DNA from: Macellibacteroides fermentans
GTDB taxonomy: Bacteria; Bacteroidota; Bacteroidia; Bacteroidales; Tannerellaceae
DNA: 64,000 nucleotides
Assembly (NCBI RefSeq): GCF_013409575.1
Contig: NZ_JACCCY010000001.1
Coordinates: 372,001-436,000 of the forward strand
Reading direction: 5' to 3'
This document shows, in pieces, positions 1 to 8,427 of this stretch. The position numbers were made by a program, and so were the translations under genes. Position 1 is the first letter of the stretch; each line of letters starts with the position of its first letter. Below the pieces are notes generated by a model, which was given only the letters and a program-made list of their open reading frames with translations, did no database searches and had not been told where the DNA came from.

Positions 1-769
1 TTACTGTTTCGGCATCCACATCATATTGATGCTTGGTAGGCTCCATCGGTTTCGGTTCGATAAGGAATGTACCTTTGAATCCGTTCTTTCTTCCATAATC
101 GCGGGCCATCGTTAGCATCATAGCCAGGTGATCCTTTTCGCGTTTCATGTTGGTGTTAAGCAGACTCATATAGCCTTCGCGGCCACCCCAGAATACATAG
201 TTTTCGCCACCTAAAGCGATGGTTGCATCAATTGCATTTTTAATCTGAGTACCGGCAAACGCCACAGCAGGGAAATATGGGTTGGTTGCCGCACCGTTCA
301 TATAACGACGGTTGCTGAACACGTTGGTTGTACCCCAAAGCAATTTCTTGCCTGTTGCAGCCTGTAAGCCTTTGGCATGCTCCACCATGGTGTGCAGACG
401 ATTTTCAAACTCAAGCATAGTTGGAGCCTCTTCAACAACATCCACATCGTGGAAGCAATAGTAAGGAATACCGCACTTGGTCATAAATTCGAAAGCAGCA
501 TCCATTTTATATTTGGCGCGCGAAATCGCATCCGCTACGTTATTCCATGGAAAATCAATTGTACCTCCGCCAAACTGATCGCCACCTTCGGCACACAAAG
601 TATGCCAGTAAGCCATAGCAAAACGCAGGTGATCCTTCATAGTTTTACCCATTACCACACGGTTTTCGTCATAATAGCGGAATGCCAACGGATTTACAGT
701 ATCCAATCCCTCAAAACGAATCTTTCCAATACCAGGAAAGAATTCTTTTTCTCCTTTAAAAAAACTCAT
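1..769 (-). CDS. xylA: Xylose isomerase, N-terminal part (cut by window edge)
   Basis: Converts D-xylose to D-xylulose in the cytoplasm. Reading down from the ATG at 769 gives [20 protein letters not shown] and 256 codons without a stop up to the window edge, so the C-terminal 40 percent or so is outside. The catalytic-histidine segment CFHDVD and the metal-ligand segment [13 protein letters not shown] are both visible, as expected of class II xylose isomerases. It starts 36 bp after the xylB stop on the same strand, so it is the last visible gene of the regulator-xylB-xylA operon. No internal break seen. Confidence 0.95.
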   Translation of the reverse strand, partial: MSFFKGEKEFFPGIGKIRFEGLDTVNPLAFRYYDENRVVMGKTMKDHLRFAMAYWHTLCAEGGDQFGGGTIDFPWNNVADAISRAKYKMDAAFEFMTKCGIPYYCFHDVDVVEEAPTMLEFENRLHTMVEHAKGLQAATGKKLLWGTTNVFSNRRYMNGAATNPYFPAVAFAGTQIKNAIDATIALGGENYVFWGGREGYMSLLNTNMKREKDHLAMMLTMARDYGRKNGFKGTFLIEPKPMEPTKHQYDVDAETV

Positions 770-805
770 AATTGTCAGTATTAAGAATTAATATACACTT
801 TAAAA

Positions 806-2290
806 TCAGCTATTTTTAATCAATCGTTCCCTCCAGATCTCATAAGCACTGCAATAACTGTCGGCTTTAAGTCCGTCGGGTTCAATCCGGTTTATTTTCT
901 GCAATGAGGCAAACGCTTCGGCAGGCGATTTGTAAATGCCGGCACCTATACCTGCACCCTTGGCTGCACCTACAGCGCCATTGGTGTCGTACAACTCAAT
1001 CACGGCACCGGTTACACCAGCCAAAGCCTCCCTGAATACCGGACTAAGGAACATGTTTGCGTGACCTGCCCTGATTACATCTATATTGATACCCATTTCA
1101 TTCATGATATCCATGCCGTACTTGAAGGAGAATACGATACCTTCCTGAGCGGCACGGGCCAGATGTGCCTTACCATGTATGTTGAAATTAAGACCGTGAA
1201 CCGAGCAAGACGAAGATCTATTCTGCAGCATACGTTCAGCTCCGTTACCAAACGGCAGAATTGACAAACCTTCGGAACCCACAGGCACCGTGGCCGCCAA
1301 GTCATTCAATGCCTCGTAATCCATTCCCGCAGGAGCTACATTCCGTTTTATCCACGAATTGAGGATACCTACCCCGTTGATACACAACAATACGCCCAAA
1401 CGAGGTTCTTCCGGAGTATAATTAACGTGGGCAAAGGTATTTACACGCGAAAGCGGATCGTAATTTATAGCGCCGTTCACCCCGTACACAACCCCCGAAG
1501 TACCACCAGTAGCGGCAATTTCGCCCGGATTTAATACATTAAGCGACAAGGCATTATTGGGCTGATCGCCGGCCCTGTAGGTAATGGGTGTTCCTTTTTT
1601 CATTCCCAGTTCGCTGGCAACCGACTCCGTAAGTTCACCCTGATTGGCAAACGTAGGCCTGATATCTGCAATCAGATCATTGTCGAAGCCAAAGTAATTC
1701 ATCACATCCTTCGATACGCACTGGTTCTTGAAATCCCAGAAAATTCCTTCGCTTAATCCGGAAACGGTAGTCACAATATCGCCCGTCATCCGCATCGCCA
1801 CATAATCTCCGGGCAACATTATCTTGTGGATACGCTCAAACAAGCGCGGCTCATATTCTTTAATCCAGGCCAGTTTAGAGGCCGTAAAGTTTCCGGGCGA
1901 ATTAAGCAGATGAGACAAGCACTGCTCTTCTCCAATCGTTGTGAAGGCACGGTTTCCGTAGGGTACCGCCCTGCTGTCGCACCAGATAATTGAAGGACGT
2001 AATACCTTTTTGTCGCTATCAACCACCACAAGTCCATGCATCTGATACGAAATACCGATGGCACGAATCTCTTTTCCATCAATGCGTGCAGCGGCTATCG
2101 CCCCTTTGATTGCATCTTTCAGATAACCCCACCACGATTCAGGATCCTGCTCCGCCCAACCCGGCTTAACAGCCAGAATGGGAGCTTCCTCTTTTGGGAA
2201 AAAGTCGGATCCCACGGTTTTTCCACTTTCAACTTCCACCACCGAAGCCTTCACAGAAGAGCTTCCAATATCACAACCCAATAAATACAT
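806..2290 (-). CDS. xylB: Xylulokinase
   Basis: Phosphorylates D-xylulose to xylulose 5-phosphate for the pentose phosphate pathway. 494 aa, the normal length for the FGGY kinase family. The N-terminus LLGCDIGSSSVKASVV is the FGGY phosphate-binding strand-loop, GYLKDAIKGAI and WCDSRA follow the family pattern, and the C-terminal lobe has TGGTSGV and GAAKGAGIGAG glycine-rich nucleotide-binding segments. It lies 22 bp downstream of the Nudix regulator and 36 bp upstream of xylA on the same strand, which supports xylulose rather than another pentulose as substrate. Confidence 0.94.
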   Translation of the reverse strand: MYLLGCDIGSSSVKASVVEVESGKTVGSDFFPKEEAPILAVKPGWAEQDPESWWGYLKDAIKGAIAAARIDGKEIRAIGISYQMHGLVVVDSDKKVLRPSIIWCDSRAVPYGNRAFTTIGEEQCLSHLLNSPGNFTASKLAWIKEYEPRLFERIHKIMLPGDYVAMRMTGDIVTTVSGLSEGIFWDFKNQCVSKDVMNYFGFDNDLIADIRPTFANQGELTESVASELGMKKGTPITYRAGDQPNNALSLNVLNPGEIAATGGTSGVVYGVNGAINYDPLSRVNTFAHVNYTPEEPRLGVLLCINGVGILNSWIKRNVAPAGMDYEALNDLAATVPVGSEGLSILPFGNGAERMLQNRSSSCSVHGLNFNIHGKAHLARAAQEGIVFSFKYGMDIMNEMGINIDVIRAGHANMFLSPVFREALAGVTGAVIELYDTNGAVGAAKGAGIGAGIYKSPAEAFASLQKINRIEPDGLKADSYCSAYEIWRERLIKNS

Positions 2291-2312
2291 ATGATTCAGA
2301 TTTACTGTTAAT

Positions 2313-3053
2313 TTACTTCTTATTCACAATCGAACGCTTCTTATAGATGGCTCTGTCGAAACGGTAATACCTCGCTGCCCTGTGGGCAACTCCCTCCTGC
2401 ATCTCGTTGGTGGGCACAACATAGGCCAATGATGCAATCTTCTTATGAAAATTACGGATATCAAAAGCCTTTCCGAATATAGTCTCGTAGGTACGGCGCA
2501 GCTCATACAAAGTAAAGCGGGAAGGAAGGTATTCAAACACAATAGAAGGCTCGATTTCGATCCACTGACGAATCTCGCTGGTGGCAGCCGCAACAATTTC
2601 ATTATGATCGAACGGCAATTTAGGGAGCTCGTTTACCGGCACCCATTGAGCCGACTTATATTTAGGAGAAAGATTCTTTCGCTTGCTTATTTTACACAGT
2701 GCCAGGTACGCAACGGTTACGATACGGCCGATCTTCAGTTTGGAAGCATTCTCGAGCCAAAGCACATCTTCTTTATTCTGGGTACGCGACGGAGAACCAA
2801 AGCAACGGAACTGTTTAAGCTGTACTTTACTTATACCTGTGCTCTCCTTCAGCACCCGGTAAGCAGCATCGTCCAGGTCTTCGTTTTCGTAAATCAGGCT
2901 TCCGGGTAATTTGTAGTCGATCTGGTCGCCCGGAGAATCAGCACGCTCCACCAGAAGCACGCAAAGCTTCTCTTCATTTACGCCCAATAACACACAGTCT
3001 ACAGAAACATGGGGATATAACATGCTGGTAATTTCATTTAGTATGTTGAACAA
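2313..3053 (-). CDS. Nudix-domain transcriptional regulator of xylose genes
   Basis: 246 aa with an N-terminal Nudix fold (about residues 15-140) and a C-terminal winged helix (about 165-235, FTLYELRRTYETIFGKAFD then a RNFHKKI recognition-type stretch). This is the NrtR-like architecture that Bacteroidetes use for sugar regulators, including AraR of B. thetaiotaomicron. The Nudix box is degenerate: where active enzymes have REUxEExG, this protein reads R-V-L-K-E-S-T-G, so hydrolysis is unlikely and a sugar- or effector-sensing role is inferred. First gene of the operon with xylB and xylA, so it probably also controls itself. The effector is not shown by the sequence. Confidence 0.88.
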   Translation of the reverse strand: MFNILNEITSMLYPHVSVDCVLLGVNEEKLCVLLVERADSPGDQIDYKLPGSLIYENEDLDDAAYRVLKESTGISKVQLKQFRCFGSPSRTQNKEDVLWLENASKLKIGRIVTVAYLALCKISKRKNLSPKYKSAQWVPVNELPKLPFDHNEIVAAATSEIRQWIEIEPSIVFEYLPSRFTLYELRRTYETIFGKAFDIRNFHKKIASLAYVVPTNEMQEGVAHRAARYYRFDRAIYKKRSIVNKK

Positions 3054-3070
3054 TTAAATTAAAGATGCTG

Positions 3071-3099
3071 CAAATATATTGTTTTTTTTCATAAACAAA
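3071..3099 (-). promoter_or_regulatory. Promoter of the xylose operon
   Basis: On the minus strand TATATTTG (3071-3078) matches the Bacteroidetes -7 element TAnnTTTG, with TTTG (3096-3099) 17 bp upstream as the -33 element. The predicted transcript start is about 10 nt ahead of the regulator ATG at 3053. Confidence 0.65.
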
Positions 3100-3244
3100 T
3101 CATTCTTCAAAATAAATATGCTCATAATACCCTAATTATCTGAGTTTTTATAATCTTACTTTATACAATAAGACTCCAGAGCATACTGTAACATAAACAA
3201 TATCAATATTCTTACTATATTTATCATCTATTCGCAAAAATTTG

Positions 3245-3252
3245 TATATTTG
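3245..3252 (+). promoter_or_regulatory. -7 element of the potassium-uptake operon
   Basis: TATATTTG matches TAnnTTTG. It puts the transcript start near 3259, which excludes the in-frame TTG at 3250 as the translation start and favours the ATG at 3277. No clean -33 TTTG is seen. Confidence 0.6.
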
Positions 3253-3276
3253 TTCAATACCTATTCGATATACACA

Positions 3277-5097
3277 ATGGATATACGACGCTATCTATTC
3301 TTATATAAAATGCATGCATCGAGGTTGCGGAACGTGTTTAACATCGTAGCCGAGATAAGTATCTCATTGGCCTCACTGGGATCGTTGTTCATTTTACTAT
3401 ATCAGTTCGGGTATTCCCTGTCGCCGCAAACCACGCTCCGTCTGTCGGAATATCACAACCATTTGCTGTTACTTTTCTTTGTAGGTATCAGTCTGCGGTA
3501 CATTGTTCAATTTGACAAGATTATCCGCGAGAGAATGCTTTTTACCGATCTGACCATCTATTTTTTGCTGATCGGTTCAATATTCAGCAAGATATTCTTT
3601 ACTAAAGTAATGGCCGACTCGCTGCCGTACCTCGATTTCTTTTCCAACCGCTGGTTTACCTATGGCCTGCTGGCTGTACTCACCATCATACATAGTTCGC
3701 GGCAGGTATTCACGGTAATTCAGCACCGCATAAGGCCGTCGCTGTTATTTATCTTCAGCTTCGCCTTTGTGATTCTGACCGGCACCGGGTTGCTGATGCT
3801 ACCCAATGCCTCCATCCACGGTATACATTTTGTAGATGCTCTTTTTACAGCTACTTCAGCGGTTTGTGTAACCGGACTAACAACCGTGGATGTTGCCACC
3901 CAATTTACAGCTGCCGGACATATCATCATCCTGCTTCTGATACAGGTGGGCGGCATCGGGGTGATGACTTTCACGAGCTTCTTTGCCCTCTCATTCATGG
4001 GTGAGACCTCCATAAACAGTCAGCTTATCCTTAAAGACATGCTAAGCGAAGAGCGATTGGGCGGACTCTTCAAGGTGGTAATCAACATCCTGTTCGTTAC
4101 TCTGTTTATTGAAGCCATCGGTGCCTATCTTATCTTCCAAAGTGTATCAGGCACTTTACCGGGAGGGACCTCAGAAGAGTTGTTCTACGCAGTTTTCCAT
4201 TCCGTTTCGGGATTTTGCAACGCCGGCATATCCACCTTATCGGGTAACCTGAACGATCCGCTGGTACAAACCAACTATTCGCTGCGGGTAATCATTTCGG
4301 GACTGGTTATTTTCGGAGGGCTGGGTTTTCCCATTCTTTTTAATTACCTGAAGCTGCTCAGGCACGTGGTTATAAACAGTTTCAATATCGTTATCGGTAA
4401 ACAGAAACATTACATCCATACCCCGCATATCATCAATGCACATTCGTACATCGTGATAACATCTACTATCGTATTGATTCTTGTGGGTTCCCTGTCCTAT
4501 CTCTTTTTCGAATACAACAACACCCTTGCAGGTTTGCCCACCGAGGGAAAGCTAGCCACGGCATTGCTGGGCGGGGTAACTCCCCGTACTGCGGGATTTA
4601 ATCCTACCAATATCCCCATGCTGACTCACACGACAATGGTGATCATGATGATTCTTATGTTTATCGGAGCAGGCCCCATGTCTACCGGTGGCGGTATTAA
4701 AGTAACCGCTATGTTTGTGGCAATGGCTGCTACGTTCAATGTAATGCGCAACAAAAGGGATCTGGAAGTACGCGGACGCCGTATCACAACCTATACCATC
4801 CGCCGCTCGTTGGCCGTTATCATTGTTTATCTTACCTGGCTTGCATTTTCCACCATTTTATTATCGTGGACAGAAAAGGATATTCCTCTGTTTAGCATCG
4901 TTTTCGAGCTCATTTCCGCCCTCAGTACAGCGGGACTTAGCATCAACCTCACCCCCTCGCTGAGTGAAACAGGCAAGGTGATAGTGGCTATCTCCATGTT
5001 TATCGGTCGTATTGGGGTACTCACCTTCTTTTCAAGTTTAATGAAAGAATATAAGGAGCAGGTTTATACCTATCCTAAAGAACATATATTAATGTAA
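3277..5097 (+). CDS. trkH: TrkH/KtrB-type potassium uptake permease
   Basis: Membrane subunit for K+ uptake, 606 aa from the ATG chosen at 3277. An upstream TTG at 3250 would lie inside the promoter element. The N-terminus carries an extra block of hydrophobic segments (about residues 30-160) before the family core, giving a longer protein than the usual 450-480 aa. The core shows the repeated pore-loop signatures of the SKT superfamily: SAVCVTGLTT, HSVSGFCNAG, GVTPRTAGFN and SALSTAGLS, each with the selectivity-filter glycine. The RCK partner gene starts 12 bp downstream. Ion choice (K+ rather than Na+/K+) is from family knowledge. Confidence 0.9.
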   Translation: MDIRRYLFLYKMHASRLRNVFNIVAEISISLASLGSLFILLYQFGYSLSPQTTLRLSEYHNHLLLLFFVGISLRYIVQFDKIIRERMLFTDLTIYFLLIGSIFSKIFFTKVMADSLPYLDFFSNRWFTYGLLAVLTIIHSSRQVFTVIQHRIRPSLLFIFSFAFVILTGTGLLMLPNASIHGIHFVDALFTATSAVCVTGLTTVDVATQFTAAGHIIILLLIQVGGIGVMTFTSFFALSFMGETSINSQLILKDMLSEERLGGLFKVVINILFVTLFIEAIGAYLIFQSVSGTLPGGTSEELFYAVFHSVSGFCNAGISTLSGNLNDPLVQTNYSLRVIISGLVIFGGLGFPILFNYLKLLRHVVINSFNIVIGKQKHYIHTPHIINAHSYIVITSTIVLILVGSLSYLFFEYNNTLAGLPTEGKLATALLGGVTPRTAGFNPTNIPMLTHTTMVIMMILMFIGAGPMSTGGGIKVTAMFVAMAATFNVMRNKRDLEVRGRRITTYTIRRSLAVIIVYLTWLAFSTILLSWTEKDIPLFSIVFELISALSTAGLSINLTPSLSETGKVIVAISMFIGRIGVLTFFSSLMKEYKEQVYTYPKEHILM

Positions 5098-5109
5098 TAT
5101 CGGAACATC

Positions 5110-5796
5110 ATGAAATACATCGTAATTGGATTAGGTAGTCTGGGGCGCGAAATAGCCAACTATCAGACTAAGATTGGCAACGAAGTTATAGGGGTCGACA
5201 TTAATATGCGTCAGGTGGAAGCCATAAAAAGCAACATAGCGGGTGCTATCTGTCTGGATTCGACCGATCAGGAAGCGATCAATGCCCTTCCCATCAAAGA
5301 GGTGGATGCAATATTTATCACTTACGGTAAAGATTTCGGTATTTCCGTACAGACTGTGGCACTTCTTAAAAGCCTTGGAGCCGCACGTATGATTGTGCGA
5401 ACCATCTCTTCCATTCACGAAACGGTGCTTCGCTCAATTGGTGTAAAGGAGATTATGACTCCCGAACGCGACTTTGCCGCCATGTATGTTGCACAAACCA
5501 TTCTGGGCGACCGCGCCCTGCAATGGGACAGAATTACGGATACGCACCATTTGTATAAGATGAAAACACCGGAAGTCCTGATAGATCAATCGGTAGAAAC
5601 CATCAACCTCGAAGAGAACTTCAACATCCGGCTGGTTGCCATTGAAAGACTTATAGAGGGTAAAAATCTGTTGGGGATGACGCAGAAGCGTTATGAAGTA
5701 ATTAATCACATCACTAACGACATACTGATTCAAGCCAATGATCTATTGCTGGTTTTCGGGAAAACAGAAGACCTCCGTAAACTGGCTTCATTGTAA
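5110..5796 (+). CDS. trkA: TrkA/KtrA-type RCK regulatory subunit
   Basis: Cytoplasmic gating subunit for the permease just upstream. 228 aa with one N-terminal Rossmann RCK_N domain (VIGLGSLGREIA, then the acidic VDINMRQVE ribose-binding strand) and one RCK_C domain from about residue 140. One RCK_N-RCK_C unit is the KtrA layout, half the size of E. coli TrkA. It starts 12 bp after trkH, so the two are co-transcribed. Confidence 0.9.
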   Translation: MKYIVIGLGSLGREIANYQTKIGNEVIGVDINMRQVEAIKSNIAGAICLDSTDQEAINALPIKEVDAIFITYGKDFGISVQTVALLKSLGAARMIVRTISSIHETVLRSIGVKEIMTPERDFAAMYVAQTILGDRALQWDRITDTHHLYKMKTPEVLIDQSVETINLEENFNIRLVAIERLIEGKNLLGMTQKRYEVINHITNDILIQANDLLLVFGKTEDLRKLASL

Positions 5797-5909
5797 AAAG
5801 GGAGTCGATGTGTGCAGACATAAATAAATGAATAATTGCAAAACAATTGCATCTGTTCCATTGTATTAGTGTAAATAGGTTGATATTCATTTCTATAAAA
5901 GCATAGGGT

Positions 5910-6761
5910 ATGAAAATAGCTATAACCGGCGCTTCGGGATTTATTGGAAAAAAGCTGTGCGACTTTTTTCAACGGGATAATCATACGCCGGTTGCTTTGT
6001 CTCGAAGCATTCTTGCCTCACCGGAGGGGCTGATCAGCACGTTGGAGGGGACCGATATAGTGATTAATCTGGCAGGTGCATCCATCAGCAAACGATGGAC
6101 ATCCAAATACAAACAGGAGATTATGGATAGCCGTGTACTCACTACCCGACGGCTGGTTACCGCATTGAACCAAATGGCTGCCCCGCCCTCTTTATGTATC
6201 TCTGTTTCGGCTGTAGGAATTTATCCGGATAGCGGAGTACATGGGGAGTCCAGCCCGATGCGTGGAACAGGGTTTCTGACCCACGTATGCGAATCGTGGG
6301 AACAGGAAGCGAGGATGCTGAAGCCCGGGATTCGTCTGGTTATCACCCGATTCGGGGTGGTGCTTGGCAAAGAGGGTGGCGCTGCACCTTTGATGCTTGC
6401 TCCTTTCCGTTTTTTTGTTGGAAGTATCATAGGCAACGGCCGTCAGGGACTTCCCTGGATTCATATAGACGATCTTGTAAAAGCCATGCAGTGGCTTATC
6501 GATCATAAACAGGTAACCGGTGTGGTTAATTTTGTTTCACCCCAGCTAACCAATAACGAACAGTTTAGCAAAACAGCTGCCAAAGTAATGCACCGGCCAT
6601 GCTGGTTCCGCATTCCAGCATTTGTATTTAAAATCATGTTGGGCGAAGGGCATACAATGGTCACTTCGGGGCAACAGGTTGTGTCGGATGTACTGTTTCA
6701 CGGTGGTTTTAAGTTCCGTTACCCCAAACTGGAAGATGCCATCCGTTCCATCATTTCATAA
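5910..6761 (+). CDS. NAD(P)-dependent epimerase, TIGR01777 family
   Basis: 283 aa extended SDR of the TIGR01777 (YfcH) family: ITGASGFIGKKL nucleotide-binding loop at the N-terminus, VINLAGASISKRW typical of this family, SAVGIYPDSG at the active-site strand, and a short C-terminal domain (about 235-283). The canonical YxxxK lysine motif is not evident, as is usual for this family, whose substrate is unknown. It follows the potassium genes by 113 bp and may have its own promoter. Confidence 0.85.
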   Translation: MKIAITGASGFIGKKLCDFFQRDNHTPVALSRSILASPEGLISTLEGTDIVINLAGASISKRWTSKYKQEIMDSRVLTTRRLVTALNQMAAPPSLCISVSAVGIYPDSGVHGESSPMRGTGFLTHVCESWEQEARMLKPGIRLVITRFGVVLGKEGGAAPLMLAPFRFFVGSIIGNGRQGLPWIHIDDLVKAMQWLIDHKQVTGVVNFVSPQLTNNEQFSKTAAKVMHRPCWFRIPAFVFKIMLGEGHTMVTSGQQVVSDVLFHGGFKFRYPKLEDAIRSIIS

Positions 6762-6848
6762 CAATTAAAGGTTCCATCTGCAAACCTGTACCCAGCAGAC
6801 TTTTAATATTTTCTATACGAACAACTAATTTTTTCATAACGACAACTT

Positions 6849-6940
6849 ATTCGTTTAACATATGGACACCTTGCATTCAACATATGTCAAACGCAAGTTA
6901 CACATATGGCTACTTTGCGTTTGACATATGGCAAACGAAT
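6849..6940. repeat. Four-unit CATATG array with exact 22-bp pitch
   Basis: CATATG occurs at 6859, 6881, 6903 and 6925, each start exactly 22 bp after the last. The spacers alternate in orientation: the second spacer (with CGCAAG) is close to the reverse complement of the first and third (with CTTGC and TTTGCG). As a result 6881-6896 and 6915-6930 form a perfect 16-bp inverted repeat, and 6849-6864 with 6925-6940 match as an outer inverted repeat at 14 of 16 positions. ACGAACAA (6818-6825) and TTGTTCGT (6943-6950) extend it further out. It lies between two convergent genes and has no coding frame. Confidence 0.85.
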
Positions 6941-7110
6941 ACTTGTTCGTTGTTTCGGAAATAGTTCTCCGTATTGATCTGAATACTTTATAACAAGGAA
7001 AGAATTAATAGCCTTATATAAATTATGAGACAAAAAGAATCTTCACGATGCTTATACAAATATTATTCAGTCAGCTCCCTTTGATGTACATTGATACATA
7101 ATTACATTAA

Positions 7111-7248
7111 TCCAACACCCAGAAATTACAACAGAAAACATTGTCTTTGACAGAGCAGGATATATTACTTTTGACTAAAAAGGATGAATTGTCAATAACA
7201 AAACAGGAAGTATTATCTTTGATGAATCAGGCAAATAATAAAATCTAA
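7111..7248 (+). other. Open frame without ATG, possible gene remnant
   Basis: The 540-bp gap between the epimerase and tdh holds the CATATG array, then AT-rich DNA. Within it 7111-7248 is open for 45 codons and reads like protein (SLTEQDILLLTKKDEL, then a similar SITKQEVLSLMNQ), but has only TTG start candidates (7141, 7147) and no ribosome site. The repeated T/KQ-D/E-I/VL pattern suggests decayed coding sequence. I do not recognise a family. Confidence 0.2.
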
Positions 7249-7282
7249 AAGAGGGAAAACCTTTTTACGGCTTTCCCTCTTT
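7248..7282 (-). terminator. Terminator of tdh
   Basis: Perfect 11-bp stem AAAGAGGGAAA (7248-7258) with TTTCCCTCTTT (7272-7282). Read on the minus strand it follows the tdh stop by 20 bp and is followed by a T-rich tract. Confidence 0.8.
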
Positions 7283-7301
7283 CCATTTTTCATTCAAAAA
7301 G

Positions 7302-8255
7302 TTACTTATTGAACTTTGCTTTCAAAACGCGAAGCATATCTTGCGTCATCATATCCAGGTCGTAAGTAGGCGCCCAATCCCACTCGTTGCGGGCACAGGT
7401 ATCGTCCAGCGAATTTGGCCATGATTCGGCAATGCTCTGACGCAACGGATCAACCTTATATTCCATCGTAAATTCAGGAATATATTTGCGGATGCTTGCT
7501 GCAATTATTTCAGGTTCGAAACTCATCGCAGCAATGTTGAACGAATTACGGTGTACAAGACGCGAAGGATCGGCCTCCATGATATCAATCGCAGCGCGTA
7601 AACCATCCGGCATATACATCATATCCATATACGTACCGGCAGCAATGGGACAAACAAAATGACCAGTCTTCACTGCTTCATAATAAATGTCTACAGCATA
7701 GTCGGTTGTACCACCACCCGGAGGTGTTACATTGGATATCAGACCCGGAAAGCGAACCGAACGTGTATCTACTCCGAAGCGGATAAAATAATAATCGCTG
7801 AGCAATTCGCCAGACACCTTCGTAACTCCATACATGGTGCGTGGATTACGGATAGTGTCCTGAGGCGTTTTGTCTTTAGGCGTGTTGTTCCCGAATACAC
7901 CGATCGAACTGGGGGTGAATACCGCACAATTCATTTCTCTCGCCACTTCAAGAACATTAAAAAGACCTCCCATTCCGATCTTCCATGCCAGCTGGGGTTT
8001 TGCTTCCGCTACAGCCGACAAGAGAGCCGCCAGGTTATAAATCGTATCGATCTCGTACTTTGATACTGTTTCGGCGATTTGTTGTTCGTTCGTAATATCC
8101 ACAATAGCAGAAGGACCTGATTCGAGTAAGTCGCCTTTCGGTTCCTGACCCGGAATATAGCCTGCTACGATGTTACCGTTGTAACGTTTTCTTAGTTCCA
8201 TTGTCAATTCCGAACCGATCTGACCGGTAGAACCAATAATTAATACATTTTTCAT
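7302..8255 (-). CDS. tdh: L-threonine 3-dehydrogenase, SDR type
   Basis: Oxidises L-threonine to 2-amino-3-ketobutyrate with NAD+. 317 aa GalE-like extended SDR, not the zinc-dependent MDR type of E. coli. Visible are the GSTGQIGSEL Rossmann loop, TIYNLAALLSA, TPSSIGVFG, and the catalytic YGVTK (YxxxK). The short-chain threonine dehydrogenase signature RFPGLIS and the PGGGTTDYAV stretch identify the subgroup. It is divergent from kbl, which uses its unstable product, so context and sequence agree. Confidence 0.93.
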   Translation of the reverse strand: MKNVLIIGSTGQIGSELTMELRKRYNGNIVAGYIPGQEPKGDLLESGPSAIVDITNEQQIAETVSKYEIDTIYNLAALLSAVAEAKPQLAWKIGMGGLFNVLEVAREMNCAVFTPSSIGVFGNNTPKDKTPQDTIRNPRTMYGVTKVSGELLSDYYFIRFGVDTRSVRFPGLISNVTPPGGGTTDYAVDIYYEAVKTGHFVCPIAAGTYMDMMYMPDGLRAAIDIMEADPSRLVHRNSFNIAAMSFEPEIIAASIRKYIPEFTMEYKVDPLRQSIAESWPNSLDDTCARNEWDWAPTYDLDMMTQDMLRVLKAKFNK

Positions 8256-8287
8256 TCCGTTTAGATGTGCTTTTAGTTTTTCCGGTG

Positions 8288-8295
8288 CAAATGTA
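8288..8295 (-). promoter_or_regulatory. -7 element of tdh
   Basis: TACATTTG on the minus strand matches TAnnTTTG, about 33 bp ahead of the tdh ATG, in the 172-bp divergent region shared with kbl. I see no equally good element for kbl. Confidence 0.5.
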
Positions 8296-8427
8296 TGTAG
8301 AATAAAATAGTCTGGATAATTTTTGGATAATTTTTTACCCTATATTGAGAAATTATTATGAACTTTGTCACTCCTAAAACACATTGTTGATAAAGACGAA
8401 TTGTTTTAACTAACAAAACACAAAATC

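Noticed and set aside
3250-3276. N-terminal extension of the potassium permease from a TTG start
   Set aside because: The TTG is part of the -7 promoter element; ATG at 3277 fits better.
6849-6940. CRISPR array
   Set aside because: Unit pitch is 22 bp with a 6-bp constant core, only four units, alternating spacer orientation and no cas genes.
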